A DNA stretch of 64,000 bases from Chitinophagaceae bacterium (GCA_023957155.1 JAMLHK010000001.1:587169-651168), one strand, 5' to 3'. Shown: positions 40,966-51,205, numbered from the stretch's first letter. The notes: generated from the letters alone by a model not told the origin. Numbers and translations: made by a program.

Positions 40966-42159
40966 ATGTGTGGAGGTTATGTACTCGAATGGCTGGACAC
41001 TTTGGTTTCCGTGACCTTGAACCCCGAGAAGTCGGAGATTGGGCGAATATTACCTGAAGACGTAAACAAGTTACACAATTTAATAATACAAGAGACGGAC
41101 AAAGTACAGGGAGCAATCAAAAGCCTGGTGTTCAGTCTGAATGACGAAGCAGCGATAAGGTGCGCTATAAAAAACTACCGTTCCAGCCTGGTCAGCCTGC
41201 TTGATCAGGCGTTGGAGAATAAAGTTCGGTTTCCTGAAAATTCAATGCCCATACCGGTACTGGATAGTTCCATTACATGCCTCGAAGAATTGCTCTTTTT
41301 AATCGAAAAGCGCTTTACCAGCTATCTGGGAATTGATGAAAGAGTTCCTGCCACTTATTTTGCTCTTTTGAAAAAGGAGTTATTGAAAAGACTTACGCGG
41401 TCAGCAAGAAAATACCGCGAACAGGATTATCTTCTGCCGGTGTTTGATATAATTGTTCATGACGTTCAGATACTTTTAAATCTGCCGCCTGATAAACACA
41501 CCCATACCTTTCGGGAAATGTTCTACATAACAGACCTTTGTCTGGAACTGGAATCTTTAGAGTTTAGTAATGCTGAAACAATTTATACAACATTGGATGA
41601 AGTGCTGATCCGGCTGAATTTTAACAGCAAGGCATATATTTATAACTTCACTCAAAGAATAGCGGCGCATATTAATTCCGTGGATCAGCCTTCTGAAAAG
41701 ATGGAGCGTTTGCTGTTTGACCTAAAGTCTTTAAAGCAGCTTCCCAAAAAGCCGGAAATAGCTTTCCTAACACAAAATGTAGCCTTGCTCAAACAGCTCG
41801 ATAATTGGTTCTCTCAGGAAATATTTTATCTCGAAAAAAGGATACACCATGCCATTGTTCCATTGCAGGAAAGAAAGCGGAAGCCAGCGGATACTGAAAA
41901 GAAAAAAGATAAATTGTTATCCATATTGTCAGTTGATCAAATGGCGCTGATATTAAAGGCCGCGGATGATCTGAGAATTGTTATGGCTCGCTCATTAAAT
42001 AGTGTATTCAAAAATATAGTGCCTTATCTGTCAACCCCCTATCAGGAAAACATATCGTATGATAGCATGAGAAGCAAGTCCTACTCAGCAGAAACGAGAG
42101 ACAAAGAAATCGTAATTGAAACCCTTCAGCAGATGATTAAGAAAATAGATGAGTATTGA
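40966..42159 (+). CDS. Helical ICE protein of unknown function
   Basis: The protein has 397 residues, helical throughout, with short leucine-rich repeats of helix (LLFLIEKRFTSYLGIDE, LLKKELLKRLTRSARKYR). The last 40 residues (STPYQENISYDSMRSKSYSA and the following acidic helix) resemble the end of proteins placed near the tra genes of other ICEs of this phylum, including RteC-like regulators, but I do not claim that identity. There is no DNA-binding motif visible. It lies alone, with its own promoter-like element, facing the convergent lipoprotein gene. Confidence 0.65.
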   Translation: MCGGYVLEWLDTLVSVTLNPEKSEIGRILPEDVNKLHNLIIQETDKVQGAIKSLVFSLNDEAAIRCAIKNYRSSLVSLLDQALENKVRFPENSMPIPVLDSSITCLEELLFLIEKRFTSYLGIDERVPATYFALLKKELLKRLTRSARKYREQDYLLPVFDIIVHDVQILLNLPPDKHTHTFREMFYITDLCLELESLEFSNAETIYTTLDEVLIRLNFNSKAYIYNFTQRIAAHINSVDQPSEKMERLLFDLKSLKQLPKKPEIAFLTQNVALLKQLDNWFSQEIFYLEKRIHHAIVPLQERKRKPADTEKKKDKLLSILSVDQMALILKAADDLRIVMARSLNSVFKNIVPYLSTPYQENISYDSMRSKSYSAETRDKEIVIETLQQMIKKIDEY

Positions 42160-42235
42160 ATATAAGTTTTGCAGTTGATACTTATTCAAGCTGAAAATCC
42201 AATTTTTACTAAACTAAATTACACAGTTCAGAAAT

Positions 42236-42757
42236 TTATTGTTGCTGATCCAACTTCCATCCTGAATCGAAGTAGGACAGACTTGCACGTTGCGTTTTCT
42301 TTTCAGAAAGATCACGTTTCATCAGCTTTGCAAAGGGCGTAATATTCTTGTAGCTCACTGTATACTCTACGGTGGCGCTTTTCTTATCATCCTGTAACTG
42401 GATGCCGGTAACTTCTGCCAAATCCATATCCGCCACCTTTACCACCTGTACATTATCATACTTCTCGTCTATGCGAATAAGATAGGGCTTTGCCTTCTCC
42501 GTAAAATGGACAATGGGTTGCCCTGCATCTTTTAGCTTTTGCGTCCTATCCACAGTTACCAAGCCCTCTGTTTCCAGTCCTGCATCCAATAGTTTTTTGG
42601 CGCTCGCCGGATCAGTCATATTGATCTCATACTCGTACACTTTAGGGTAATCTTTAGCGGCACGTATAACTGATGCCGCTTCTTCTTTTTCCAGCTTGAC
42701 CTGGCTACAAGACGCCAGAAAAAGAATGGCAAGTCCTAATACACTTACTGTTTTCAT
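42236..42757 (-). CDS. Hypothetical lipoprotein
   Basis: The protein has 173 residues. A lipoprotein signal ends in LASC (Cys 17). The mature part is polar with beta-strand pattern (PYLIRIDEKYDNVQVVKVADMDLAEVTGIQLQ and YTVSYKNITPF). It resembles small lipoproteins near the tra genes of Bacteroidota ICEs, possibly surface or entry-exclusion related. It is the only minus-strand gene here and faces the 40966 gene, so the two converge across 76 bases. Confidence 0.75.
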   Translation of the reverse strand: MKTVSVLGLAILFLASCSQVKLEKEEAASVIRAAKDYPKVYEYEINMTDPASAKKLLDAGLETEGLVTVDRTQKLKDAGQPIVHFTEKAKPYLIRIDEKYDNVQVVKVADMDLAEVTGIQLQDDKKSATVEYTVSYKNITPFAKLMKRDLSEKKTQRASLSYFDSGWKLDQQQ

Positions 42758-43010
42758 AACAACAGGTTTTTAGCTATTCAACAATAACGGCCCAATAAAA
42801 TTCCCAATAACAAATTTAAAAAAAATATTTGGCTTATAGAGGCTCAGAAACACCTAATTATCAAGGGGTACAAGGGGTACAACTTGCAGTACAACATAAA
42901 ATTGGACTTGAAACGCCTTGCTCGTGTTTGTTCTTTTGCTATCGAAACAGAATACAAACGGCTTTTGAGGGAGTCGGATTAAAAAGTAAGAACGAAAAAA
43001 AAGCAAGCGT

Positions 43011-43487
43011 ATGTTAAAAAACATTTCATGGACTGACTACATCATTGCAGTTGCCATACTATTAGCCATTTATTACTTCTTTATCGGTGTCCGGTATTTT
43101 TCAGGTGATCTTAAAGATATACTTTCGGGAAAAAGAAAGCTAAAATTTAAGCCAGCCCTTTCTAACAATAAGGCTGAATATAACACTGATGACGAAGAAA
43201 GCCATCAGGAAGTCAACGGTTTTGAAAAAACGACCGATGATGATTTTACAGAAGTTGAACACTTGATTGAACGCCTGAAAGCGGTTATTGCAGATGCCTC
43301 CCGCAGAAAACTGATCCCCCAGGAGTTTAAGCAATATATCCGCATGGTGGTAAAGGAATATCCTACTGTCAGGTACTCGCCACTTCGTTCATCCATTAAT
43401 GAACTGATTATATCCGAATGTCAAAAATATGGGGTTGTTGTACTCAATGATGAGGAAGCGGAACTGTTGTGGAAAGATGTAGTGTAG
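43011..43487 (+). CDS. Conserved ICE protein upstream of traE (one membrane helix)
   Basis: The protein has 158 residues. One N-terminal helix (about 11-30, IIAVAILLAIYYFFIGVRYF) leads to a charged linker and a helical domain (DDFTEVEHLIERLKAVIADAS, MVVKEYPTVRYSPLRSSINELI). Proteins like this precede the TraE/DUF4134 gene in related ICEs, and TraD-like annotation has been used for them, but I do not assert it. It is likely part of the mating apparatus or its assembly. Confidence 0.7.
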   Translation: MLKNISWTDYIIAVAILLAIYYFFIGVRYFSGDLKDILSGKRKLKFKPALSNNKAEYNTDDEESHQEVNGFEKTTDDDFTEVEHLIERLKAVIADASRRKLIPQEFKQYIRMVVKEYPTVRYSPLRSSINELIISECQKYGVVVLNDEEAELLWKDVV

Positions 43488-43496
43488 CAGCCCCTT

Positions 43497-43583
43497 AACG
43501 GAGCGTGCTTCCCTGTCCCTCCTGGTGCGTAAGGGCAAGTGTGGTAGGAATAGCGGGTTGTGTGACGGCGAAGCCGCTCCGTT
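43497..43583 (+). ncRNA. Candidate structured leader of the tra operon
   Basis: AACGGAGCG (43497-43505) pairs with CGCTCCGTT (43575-43583), enclosing 69 bases that include the hairpin CGGC-GAA-GCCG. It lies between two tra genes and just before traE. It could set expression of the channel genes. Fold-by-eye only. Confidence 0.45.
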
Positions 43584-43626
43584 TTCTTAAAGAGTTGATT
43601 TCAAATTTTAATAAACAACGTGTGTT

Positions 43627-43965
43627 ATGGAAATGTGCAACAGGAAAACAAAAAGAAATAACCGTAAAAAGGTTATTATGATCTGTGCCGCTCTGGCACT
43701 ACTTGCCATCCACTATGGGGCATTTGCCCAGGATGGCGTTCAGGGTATCAACGAAGCCAATAACAAAGTGCGTAGCTACTTCTCCGCAGGTACAAACCTC
43801 ATGTATGCGGTGGGTGCATTACTTGGGTTGATCGGCGCCGTGAAGGTGTATCAGAAATGGAATGCAGGCGATCAGGACACGGGGAAAGTTGCCGCCGCCT
43901 GGTTTGGCAGTTGTATTTTTCTGGTAGTGGTGGCGACTGTTATTCAATCCTTCTTTGGTGTTTAA
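43627..43965 (+). CDS. traE: Conjugation protein TraE (DUF4134)
   Basis: The protein has 112 residues of the DUF4134/TraE family. A hydrophobic signal ends near FAQDGVQGINEANNKVRSYFSAG. Two further hydrophobic segments are GTNLMYAVGALLGLIGAV and AAAWFGSCIFLVVVATVIQ. TraE is a small inner-membrane or pilin-like component of the Bacteroidota mating channel, comparable to VirB2. The gene opens the tra operon after a structured leader and is 10 bases from the next start. Confidence 0.9.
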   Translation: MEMCNRKTKRNNRKKVIMICAALALLAIHYGAFAQDGVQGINEANNKVRSYFSAGTNLMYAVGALLGLIGAVKVYQKWNAGDQDTGKVAAAWFGSCIFLVVVATVIQSFFGV

Positions 43966-43975
43966 AAAGGGAAGT

Positions 43976-44404
43976 ATGCAAAGTATGCTAACGGAAAAGT
44001 TGTGGGCGTATATCGTCCACAACAATCCTGACCTCATGTTCAGCTTGCAGGAAGACCATTCAGTTACCCGCTATCTGGAAGAAAAAGTAAGCACGGTCAT
44101 GCCGATGGTAGCGCAGCTTATTGATGAAGGAAAGCCGCCTTATATCATCGAGGAACTCTGCCTTAACGCCATGACAGAAGAATTAAAGCCTTCCCGCTAC
44201 CAGTATATACGCTCAGTAATAGAAGAAGAATTTAATGCGGATTACGAGCGGATGAAAGAAAACGGAACCCTCACTTACGAAGTGGTAAACCTCATTGAAG
44301 CCTGCAAAGGCATCTTCAATGATTTTGATTTTAATAGTGAAAATGAATCGAACAGGCATTTGCGATATGCCATCATCGGGCAGGTGCATGATTACCTCGC
44401 CTAA
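43976..44404 (+). CDS. DUF1896 protein
   Basis: The protein has 142 residues from ATG 43976 (a start further upstream overlaps traE and is not used). It matches DUF1896: MLTEKLWAYIVHNNPDLMFSLQED, YLEEKVSTVMP, SRYQYIRSVIEEEFNADYERM. The family has no known function. It occurs just before the large methylase-helicase gene in ICEs of this phylum, and may regulate or protect it. There is a 36-base gap to the next gene. Confidence 0.85.
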   Translation: MQSMLTEKLWAYIVHNNPDLMFSLQEDHSVTRYLEEKVSTVMPMVAQLIDEGKPPYIIEELCLNAMTEELKPSRYQYIRSVIEEEFNADYERMKENGTLTYEVVNLIEACKGIFNDFDFNSENESNRHLRYAIIGQVHDYLA

Positions 44405-44440
44405 GCCAAAAAGAAAAGTGAAGAAAGAAAAAGTGTGGTT

Positions 44441-47400
44441 ATGGCTTATAATGTTTCCCAAAAGCTGCATGATAATCTTGCGGCTATCCATATAGCGTTG
44501 GACTATCAAAACGGCCTTCCGCTCACAGCGGATGATGTCGCCAGCCTGAAAAAGTACGCGGGCTTCGGCGGCATCAAGGCCGTTTTATATCCTTACGGCA
44601 CACAGGAGGAATGGCAGGCTAATGGTGCGACTAAGGAAGATCTGAAGCATCACACGGGAATAATACAATTACATGACCTGCTCAAAGAAAATTATGACGA
44701 TGCAGCCTATAAAGAAATCATTGCTTCTTTACGCAACAGCGTACTAACTGCTTTTTATACGCCGGAAGTCGTACCTCAAACACTGTATAATGTACTGAAA
44801 GAACAAGGCATTCAGCCTAAGAGATTGTATGAGCCTTCAGCCGGTTCCGGCGTATTCATAAGCGAAGCAGTTACTGCGTTTCCTGATTTGGATCAAATCA
44901 CAGCGGTGGAAAAGGACAGGCTTACCGGGTTAGTGCTTTCCGCAATCAACAGCACCCTTGCCGTTAAAATAGATACTCACATAGTGGGATTTGAAGAAAC
45001 ACCAGTTAATGATAATGGCAATTATGATCTTGTAGTAAGCAATATTCCGTTCGGAAATTTCTCAGTATATGATGAAGCGTTTCCCGATAAAGAAATATCC
45101 GGCAAAATACACAACTACTTTTTTGCCAAAGGACTGGATAAACTGGCTGAAGGTGGTTTGATGGCATTCATTACAACAGATGCTTTCCTGAACAGCCCGT
45201 CTAACCATGCAGCAAGAGAATACCTGTTTGAGCGGGCAGATTTTGTAAGCCTGGCAGTGATGCCCGACAACCTGATGAAAGATACCGGTAATACCGAAGC
45301 TCCGAGCCACCTATTGATCGTTCAAAAAAACACTGCAAAAGAAGACATAAGCGTGGACGAAGACTGGTTGAATATGGTATTTGAAAAGGCGAATGAGTTT
45401 GGCCGTTTTCATTGTAACCGTTATATCTCCGTACATGAAGATGATGTAATCATCGGCAATGTTAGGAAGCCCGGAAAGAACCAATATGGAAGGGCTTCAG
45501 AAGTGATATGGCAGGATGGTGATATTAATCAGATCAGGGATAGTCTTTATACCAGTCTTAACTATCAGTTTCAAAATCGCTTTAATGCCGAACTGTTTCA
45601 GAAGGCGCAAACGCTCACGTTGCCGGTTGAAGAAAATGAAAGGAAAAGGCTGACATACCTGCCGATGCCGGAAAACAAAGCGGAAACCGCACCGGTACAA
45701 TTAGGATTATTTGATACAGCCGCGGCGGAACAGATCAACCGGGCAATGGCTTATATCAACCCGCTTGATGAAACCGTCGTTCAGAAAACAACAGCACGTA
45801 TTGTCGGTACGATACGCACGACTGACAAACCGAGCCATGAAAATGTGGTATTGCTGACGGCAAAGCAGCACAAAAGCAACCGCTTTTTATACAAGCTTTA
45901 TTCTAACGTTAAAGAAGTAGATCATCTGTCTTCAAACTGGATTGATGCCCGTTTATTAGGCCACGAGCTGACGGGTATAACCAATTACCTTAAACAGTTT
46001 GACCATAGTTTCAGATATGAGGGTGATCAGACACTGGAAGGCTTCTTCCGGTTTGAACAAAAGGCTTCACTTCCATTTATCGGCCTGAAGCCGTACTACC
46101 AGGAAGGTACGTTGGTGGTACACATGGGCAATGTTGGCACAATCGGCAGCCCCGATCCTGAATACAAACAGGCAATGTTCCAGCCACTCGGACTTCAGGG
46201 AAATATTCATTTCTATGAAAATTATACCGCATTACGCGATGCTTATCTTGAATTGTCGGGTAAGGAAATAGCAGGCGAAATAATCAGCGACACCGACAGG
46301 GACAATCTCAACAGCACTTATGAAAAGTTTATTGCTGAATATGGTTTATTGAACCGCTCTGATAACCGCAGGCATATTCTGGAAGATACTGCATTCGGGG
46401 TTATTGTCTTATCCTCGCTGGAGCGCCGGGACGGCGAACGATTTGTCAAAGCGGATATACTTACACGTTCTATCCATCAGGTAAAGGAAAGATTTGTTAC
46501 CGACGATCCTATTGAAGCTCTTGCCCATAGTCTGAATGATACCGGCAAGGTAGATGTCGGCTTTATCAGTGCCGTAATGGGATTGGAAGAAAACGAAGTG
46601 ATAAGTCGCCTGGGCAATCATGTCTATCTGAACCCGCTCAGTAATGAGTGGGAGACGGCAGATCAGTATTTGAGCGGGAACGTGGTAGAGAAGCTAAGGC
46701 AGGCAGATCGCCTGTATGCCCAATTCCCCGACAACCTGCAATATAAGCGGAGCGCCGAAGCCGTAGCGAAGGTGCAGCCAGAGCGCATTCCTTTTGAATT
46801 ACTGGATTTCAATTTGGGTGAACGCTGGATACCTGTTTCTTACTACGAGCGTTTTGCGACTTCCCTGTTTGAACAGGACGCTACCATCAACTATTTCCCG
46901 TCACTGGATGCCTTCAAGGTAAGCACGGGAATGAATATAAAAGTAGCCAGGGAGTTTGCCGTTACGCCAAAAAGCGGACGCACTACTTATGGATACACGT
47001 TGATGGAACATGCGCTGGAGAACACGACGCCCTTTTTCACTTATGAAGTAAAAGGGCCAAACGATACAACCATCAGGCTGCCAGACAATGAAGCCATACA
47101 ACTGGCTCATCAAAAAATTGAGCAAATAAGGAGTGGTTTTATTACCTGGCTGAACGAATTGCCTGATACAGAAAAAAAGGATTTAGAGAATCTGTACAAT
47201 GACACCTTTAACTGTTATGTGTTACGGGAGTTTGATGGCAGTCACCTGAATTTTCCTGGGCTGGACAGGAAAGCTCTGGGTATTGAAGATTTGTATAGCA
47301 GCCAAAAAAACGCGGCATGGCGCATTATACAGAACCGGGGCGCTTTGATTGACCATGAAGTAGGATTAGGTAAAACCCTTACCATGATCGTTTCCGCTCA

Positions 47401-49978
47401 GGAAATGAAAAGATTGGGTATTGTGCATAAGCCTATGATTGCTGCACTAAAGGCTAATGTTAACCAGATTGCTGAAACTTATAAAAAAGCCTATCCCAAA
47501 GCTCGTATTCTGTTTCCCGGACAGAAAGATTTTACACCGGCACAGCGGCTACGGCTTTTTCATGAGATAAAAAATAATAATTGGGATTGCATCATACTTA
47601 CCCATGATCAGTTCTTAAAAATACCACAGTCGCCCGAAATACAAAAAGAGATCTTCCAGGCAGAACTGGATAATGTAGAACGTGACCTGGAAACCGTCAA
47701 AGAGCTTGGCGGCGAAATCTCTAAGAAAATGCTCAAAGGCTTGGAGATACGTAAGAACAACCTGGAAGGCAAACTAAAGACAATACTCAAAGACATAGAG
47801 GAAAAGAAAGATGTGGGTATTAATTTCAGGGATATGGGTATTGACCACCTTTTTGTGGACGAATCCCATAAGTATAAAAACCTCACATTTACTACCCGTC
47901 ATAACAGGGTCGCCGGACTTGGCAATATGGAAGGCAGCCAGAAGGCGCTCAATATGCTATTTGCAGTTCGGGAATTACAGAGCCGCTTCAACAGCGACTT
48001 GTGCGTAACCTTCCTTTCAGGTACGCCCATATCTAACAGCCTCACCGAAATGTATCTGCTGTTCAAATACCTGCGCCCTAAAGAAATGGAGCGTCAGCAT
48101 ATTGAAAATTTTGATGGTTGGGCATCGGTATTCGCACGCAAGACAACAGATTTTGAGTTTTCAGTAACCAATGAAATCATTGCCAAAGAACGTTTCCGAC
48201 ATTTCATTAAAGTGCCGGAACTGGCTTTGTTTTATAATGAAATTACCGATTACAAGACGGCAAAACACATCAACCTTGATAAGCCGGATTTGAATGAAAC
48301 GCTGGTAAACATAAAACCAACACCTGAACAAACTGAGTTCATCAAAAACCTGATGCAGTTCGCCAAAACCGGCAACGGTGAACTGATTGGGCGTGGCAAA
48401 CTAACGCCTGAAGAAGACAAAGGGCGAATGTTGATTGCCACCAATTATGCAAAGAAGATGGCTGCGGACATGCGGCTCATCAACGAATGGAAGTATAGCG
48501 ATCACCCGGATAACAAGGTAAACGTCAGTGCCCGCAAGATTGCGGAAATCTATAAAGAAAGTATGCAGCATAAGGGTACGCAGATCGTGTTCTCAGATAT
48601 TGGCACACCCAAACCAAATGAGTTCAATATCTACGATGCCCTTAAAGAAAAGCTGATCCGTGATTTTGCTATTCCTGAACGGGAGATCACTTTCATACAC
48701 GACTGGACGGATACTAAGAAGCCTGAACTGTTCCGCAAAATGAACCGGGGCGAAATACGCATTCTATTAGGCAGTACTGAAAAAGCCGGAACCGGTTTGA
48801 ACGTGCAGCAACGTGTAGTGGCCATGCACCACCTTGATATACCGTGGAAACCTTCAGAACTGGAGCAACGAAACGGACGTGGCGCACGCCAGGGTAACCT
48901 TATTGCTAAAGAACATTACGAAAATAAAGTACGAAACTATGTATATGCCGTAGAGCAGTCGCTTGATAATTACAAATTCAATCTTCTGAAAAACAAGCAG
49001 ACGTTCATTTCGCAAATGAAAAACTGTGAGCTGAATGTACGCACGATTGACGAAGGCGCTATTGATGAAAAAAGCGGGATGAATTTCTCTGAATACATCG
49101 CTATACTTTCCGGCGATACATCGCTGCTGGAAAAATCCAAGCTGGAAAAAAAGATTGCGGTAATGGAAAGCCTGAAAGTATCTCATTTCAGGGAAATCTC
49201 ACGTAATAAATACCAGTTGGAAAATCTGCAAAATGAGCATGCTTCTACGGTTAAGACGCTCAGTAAATTGGCGGCAGACGAAAAAGTATATAAAGCCAGC
49301 CTTCTATTAGACAAAGACGGTATAAAGATAAATCCTATAAAACTGAACGAGGTCAGTTCAACAGATAGTGAAACAATAGGCAGACATATTATCAAGCTAT
49401 ACCAGGACTGGAAACCAGCCGCCGCAGGGGAACATACGGCACAGATTGGTACTTTGTACGACTTCAACCTGTATATCCGTAGGAAGCAGGAGGCCTTTGA
49501 AGAAAACGGTGTTTTTGAATACCGCTATTCCAATAGCTTTTATGCGCAACGGGCTGATGGCATTAAGTACACGTATAATAACGGGCTTCCCAATACCGAT
49601 AATCCCAAGCTGGCTGCAAGGCATTTCCTCAACGCCATTGACCGGGTTGAGAGCCTGAAAGAAAAGTATGAGCATACCTTATCTGACTTGAATGCAGCTA
49701 TCCCTAAACTGGAACAACTTACCACGAAGTCTTTTACACAGGAAGCTGAATTACTGCAAATGAAAAATGAGCTGGCAAATCTTGAAAGGCAGATTGCTAT
49801 TAAAATACAGGAAAATCAGTTGAAGCAGCAACAGGCAACAGAAAGCCAGCCGGAAGAAGTTGCGGAAATACCAGTTATTCAAATGAATGAAAAAGTAAAT
49901 GGGCATTCCGTTCCGAAGGAAGTGCTACTTGCCTCACAACAAGTTGCAGAACGTCCGCGAAGCAGGATGAGATTATAA
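44441..49978 (+). CDS. DNA methylase-helicase fusion (DarB-like, possible anti-restriction factor)
   Basis: The protein has 1845 residues from ATG 44441. First is an N6-adenine methylase: motif I PSAGSGVF (about 131) and motif IV SNIPFGNF (about 199). An unknown central domain follows, then an SNF2/helicase part: Walker A EVGLGKT (about 974), DESHKYKN (about 1140), SGTPISNSL, and RNGRGARQGN near residue 1490. The end is a coiled coil. The layout matches phage P1 DarB, which protects incoming DNA from restriction. In this ICE it would shield the transferred DNA in the recipient. It sits within the tra genes, which supports that role. Confidence 0.85.
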   Translation: MAYNVSQKLHDNLAAIHIALDYQNGLPLTADDVASLKKYAGFGGIKAVLYPYGTQEEWQANGATKEDLKHHTGIIQLHDLLKENYDDAAYKEIIASLRNSVLTAFYTPEVVPQTLYNVLKEQGIQPKRLYEPSAGSGVFISEAVTAFPDLDQITAVEKDRLTGLVLSAINSTLAVKIDTHIVGFEETPVNDNGNYDLVVSNIPFGNFSVYDEAFPDKEISGKIHNYFFAKGLDKLAEGGLMAFITTDAFLNSPSNHAAREYLFERADFVSLAVMPDNLMKDTGNTEAPSHLLIVQKNTAKEDISVDEDWLNMVFEKANEFGRFHCNRYISVHEDDVIIGNVRKPGKNQYGRASEVIWQDGDINQIRDSLYTSLNYQFQNRFNAELFQKAQTLTLPVEENERKRLTYLPMPENKAETAPVQLGLFDTAAAEQINRAMAYINPLDETVVQKTTARIVGTIRTTDKPSHENVVLLTAKQHKSNRFLYKLYSNVKEVDHLSSNWIDARLLGHELTGITNYLKQFDHSFRYEGDQTLEGFFRFEQKASLPFIGLKPYYQEGTLVVHMGNVGTIGSPDPEYKQAMFQPLGLQGNIHFYENYTALRDAYLELSGKEIAGEIISDTDRDNLNSTYEKFIAEYGLLNRSDNRRHILEDTAFGVIVLSSLERRDGERFVKADILTRSIHQVKERFVTDDPIEALAHSLNDTGKVDVGFISAVMGLEENEVISRLGNHVYLNPLSNEWETADQYLSGNVVEKLRQADRLYAQFPDNLQYKRSAEAVAKVQPERIPFELLDFNLGERWIPVSYYERFATSLFEQDATINYFPSLDAFKVSTGMNIKVAREFAVTPKSGRTTYGYTLMEHALENTTPFFTYEVKGPNDTTIRLPDNEAIQLAHQKIEQIRSGFITWLNELPDTEKKDLENLYNDTFNCYVLREFDGSHLNFPGLDRKALGIEDLYSSQKNAAWRIIQNRGALIDHEVGLGKTLTMIVSAQEMKRLGIVHKPMIAALKANVNQIAETYKKAYPKARILFPGQKDFTPAQRLRLFHEIKNNNWDCIILTHDQFLKIPQSPEIQKEIFQAELDNVERDLETVKELGGEISKKMLKGLEIRKNNLEGKLKTILKDIEEKKDVGINFRDMGIDHLFVDESHKYKNLTFTTRHNRVAGLGNMEGSQKALNMLFAVRELQSRFNSDLCVTFLSGTPISNSLTEMYLLFKYLRPKEMERQHIENFDGWASVFARKTTDFEFSVTNEIIAKERFRHFIKVPELALFYNEITDYKTAKHINLDKPDLNETLVNIKPTPEQTEFIKNLMQFAKTGNGELIGRGKLTPEEDKGRMLIATNYAKKMAADMRLINEWKYSDHPDNKVNVSARKIAEIYKESMQHKGTQIVFSDIGTPKPNEFNIYDALKEKLIRDFAIPEREITFIHDWTDTKKPELFRKMNRGEIRILLGSTEKAGTGLNVQQRVVAMHHLDIPWKPSELEQRNGRGARQGNLIAKEHYENKVRNYVYAVEQSLDNYKFNLLKNKQTFISQMKNCELNVRTIDEGAIDEKSGMNFSEYIAILSGDTSLLEKSKLEKKIAVMESLKVSHFREISRNKYQLENLQNEHASTVKTLSKLAADEKVYKASLLLDKDGIKINPIKLNEVSSTDSETIGRHIIKLYQDWKPAAAGEHTAQIGTLYDFNLYIRRKQEAFEENGVFEYRYSNSFYAQRADGIKYTYNNGLPNTDNPKLAARHFLNAIDRVESLKEKYEHTLSDLNAAIPKLEQLTTKSFTQEAELLQMKNELANLERQIAIKIQENQLKQQQATESQPEEVAEIPVIQMNEKVNGHSVPKEVLLASQQVAERPRSRMRL

Positions 49979-49997
49979 AACGATTATTAAAAATATT

Positions 49998-50315
49998 ATG
50001 GCAAACAGTGTTTATCAAATTAATAAAGGAATTAACCAGAGCATAGAGTTCAAGGGGTTGAAGGCACAGTACATCTGGTATTTGGGCGGTGGTGTTGTTG
50101 CATTGCTCATCGTCTTTGCGGTGATGTATATCATCGGTTTTCCTACCTACCTGTGTATAGGAATTATCCTGGCTGCCGGAGCGACCCTTGTTATGAAGAT
50201 CTACGGCATGAGCAATAAATATGGAGAACATGGTTTGATGAAAGCCCTCGCCCGTAAGCAGGTTCCGAAGCTGATCAAATCGCGGAGCAGAAAAATATTT
50301 ATAGGAAAAAAATAA
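49998..50315 (+). CDS. traF: Conjugation protein TraF (DUF4133)
   Basis: The protein has 105 residues of the DUF4133/TraF family: MANSVYQINKGINQSIEFKG, two hydrophobic helices (YIWYLGGGVVALLIVFAVMY, LCIGIILAAGATLVM), and a basic tail. It is the VirB3-like inner-membrane component. It starts 19 bases after the methylase-helicase gene and ends 8 bases before the next. Confidence 0.92.
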   Translation: MANSVYQINKGINQSIEFKGLKAQYIWYLGGGVVALLIVFAVMYIIGFPTYLCIGIILAAGATLVMKIYGMSNKYGEHGLMKALARKQVPKLIKSRSRKIFIGKK

Positions 50316-50323
50316 AAATAATT

Positions 50324-51151
50324 ATGAAAAGGGAATTGCCGGTGTATAACATCGAAGGGACAGATTTTATAGTTGACGTTGCCAACCTTCAACTTATTGA
50401 AAAGGCAAATCCGGAGAACGTAATACCGGTATCTGATATGCGGGACGTGGATGACGGATATGTATTTGATTACAGCCCGAAAGAAAAAAATATACCGACC
50501 CTGTTCGGAGACGACACTGATGTAAGGACGGTAAAGATACCAGAGTTGGTGCAGCTCGACCCCACAGGTATGGCAGAGAAATACGGCTGTACTGTTCAGG
50601 AGTTACAGGGTAAAACGGATTTCGCATTGATGGTAGATCAGCACGCGCTCGGCAGGAGGCTAATGGGACAATTACCCACGATAGATATTGCCGGTCATAC
50701 CTTCTTTGTTGATATCCGCATGGATATGCTTCGCCCTAAAGACGATTTTCTTTCCAATGGAATCGTGTTCAGCCAAATTGATTACTGCTTCGATGATGAG
50801 CGGCATGCCTATGTGATACCATACAATCCTAAAAAGCATGAGTTTCACGAATTGGATCACGATAAGATCACTGCTATTCCTAAAGATATAATCCTTATCT
50901 CTTTTCCTCATGAAAGCATGTTAGACCCAGTTGGGTACAACAAGAAAGGGGGGTGGGATGAAACATACGGTTTAAAAGAAACCAATGTTAAATCTCACTT
51001 TGAGGCAAAGACAGTGGATTGGAAGGAAACTGGCATCGAAGAGGTCATACAGGATAATCTCAAAAGACAACAGAAACAGCAACAGCAATCAAAAAAGACC
51101 GACGAAAGCCACAAGGCTGGCAAGCGGCAGCGCAAGGGGCCAAAGCTATAA
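50324..51151 (+). CDS. Hypothetical ICE protein between traF and traG
   Basis: The protein has 275 residues. Its body is soluble, with beta-rich parts and repeated aromatic and proline positions (LPVYNIEGTDFIVDVANLQL, IDIAGHTFFVDIRMDM). The tail is strongly basic and Gln-rich (QRKGPKL, QQKQQQQ). I do not recognise a family, though the placement between TraF and the VirB4 ATPase is fixed in related ICEs. The tail may bind DNA or the inner membrane. The start follows traF by 8 bases. Confidence 0.65.
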   Translation: MKRELPVYNIEGTDFIVDVANLQLIEKANPENVIPVSDMRDVDDGYVFDYSPKEKNIPTLFGDDTDVRTVKIPELVQLDPTGMAEKYGCTVQELQGKTDFALMVDQHALGRRLMGQLPTIDIAGHTFFVDIRMDMLRPKDDFLSNGIVFSQIDYCFDDERHAYVIPYNPKKHEFHELDHDKITAIPKDIILISFPHESMLDPVGYNKKGGWDETYGLKETNVKSHFEAKTVDWKETGIEEVIQDNLKRQQKQQQQSKKTDESHKAGKRQRKGPKL

Positions 51152-51205
51152 CGCAAGCCGTGCCAAAAGCGCATTTATAAGTGATAACAGGTAAAACTAA
51201 GTGAG

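Noticed and set aside
42829-43017. 62-codon frame before the 43011 gene
   Set aside because: It overlaps the next start, has a GGGGTACAA repeat in place of a typical N-terminus, and no recognisable features. The 42758-43010 gap otherwise shows nothing.
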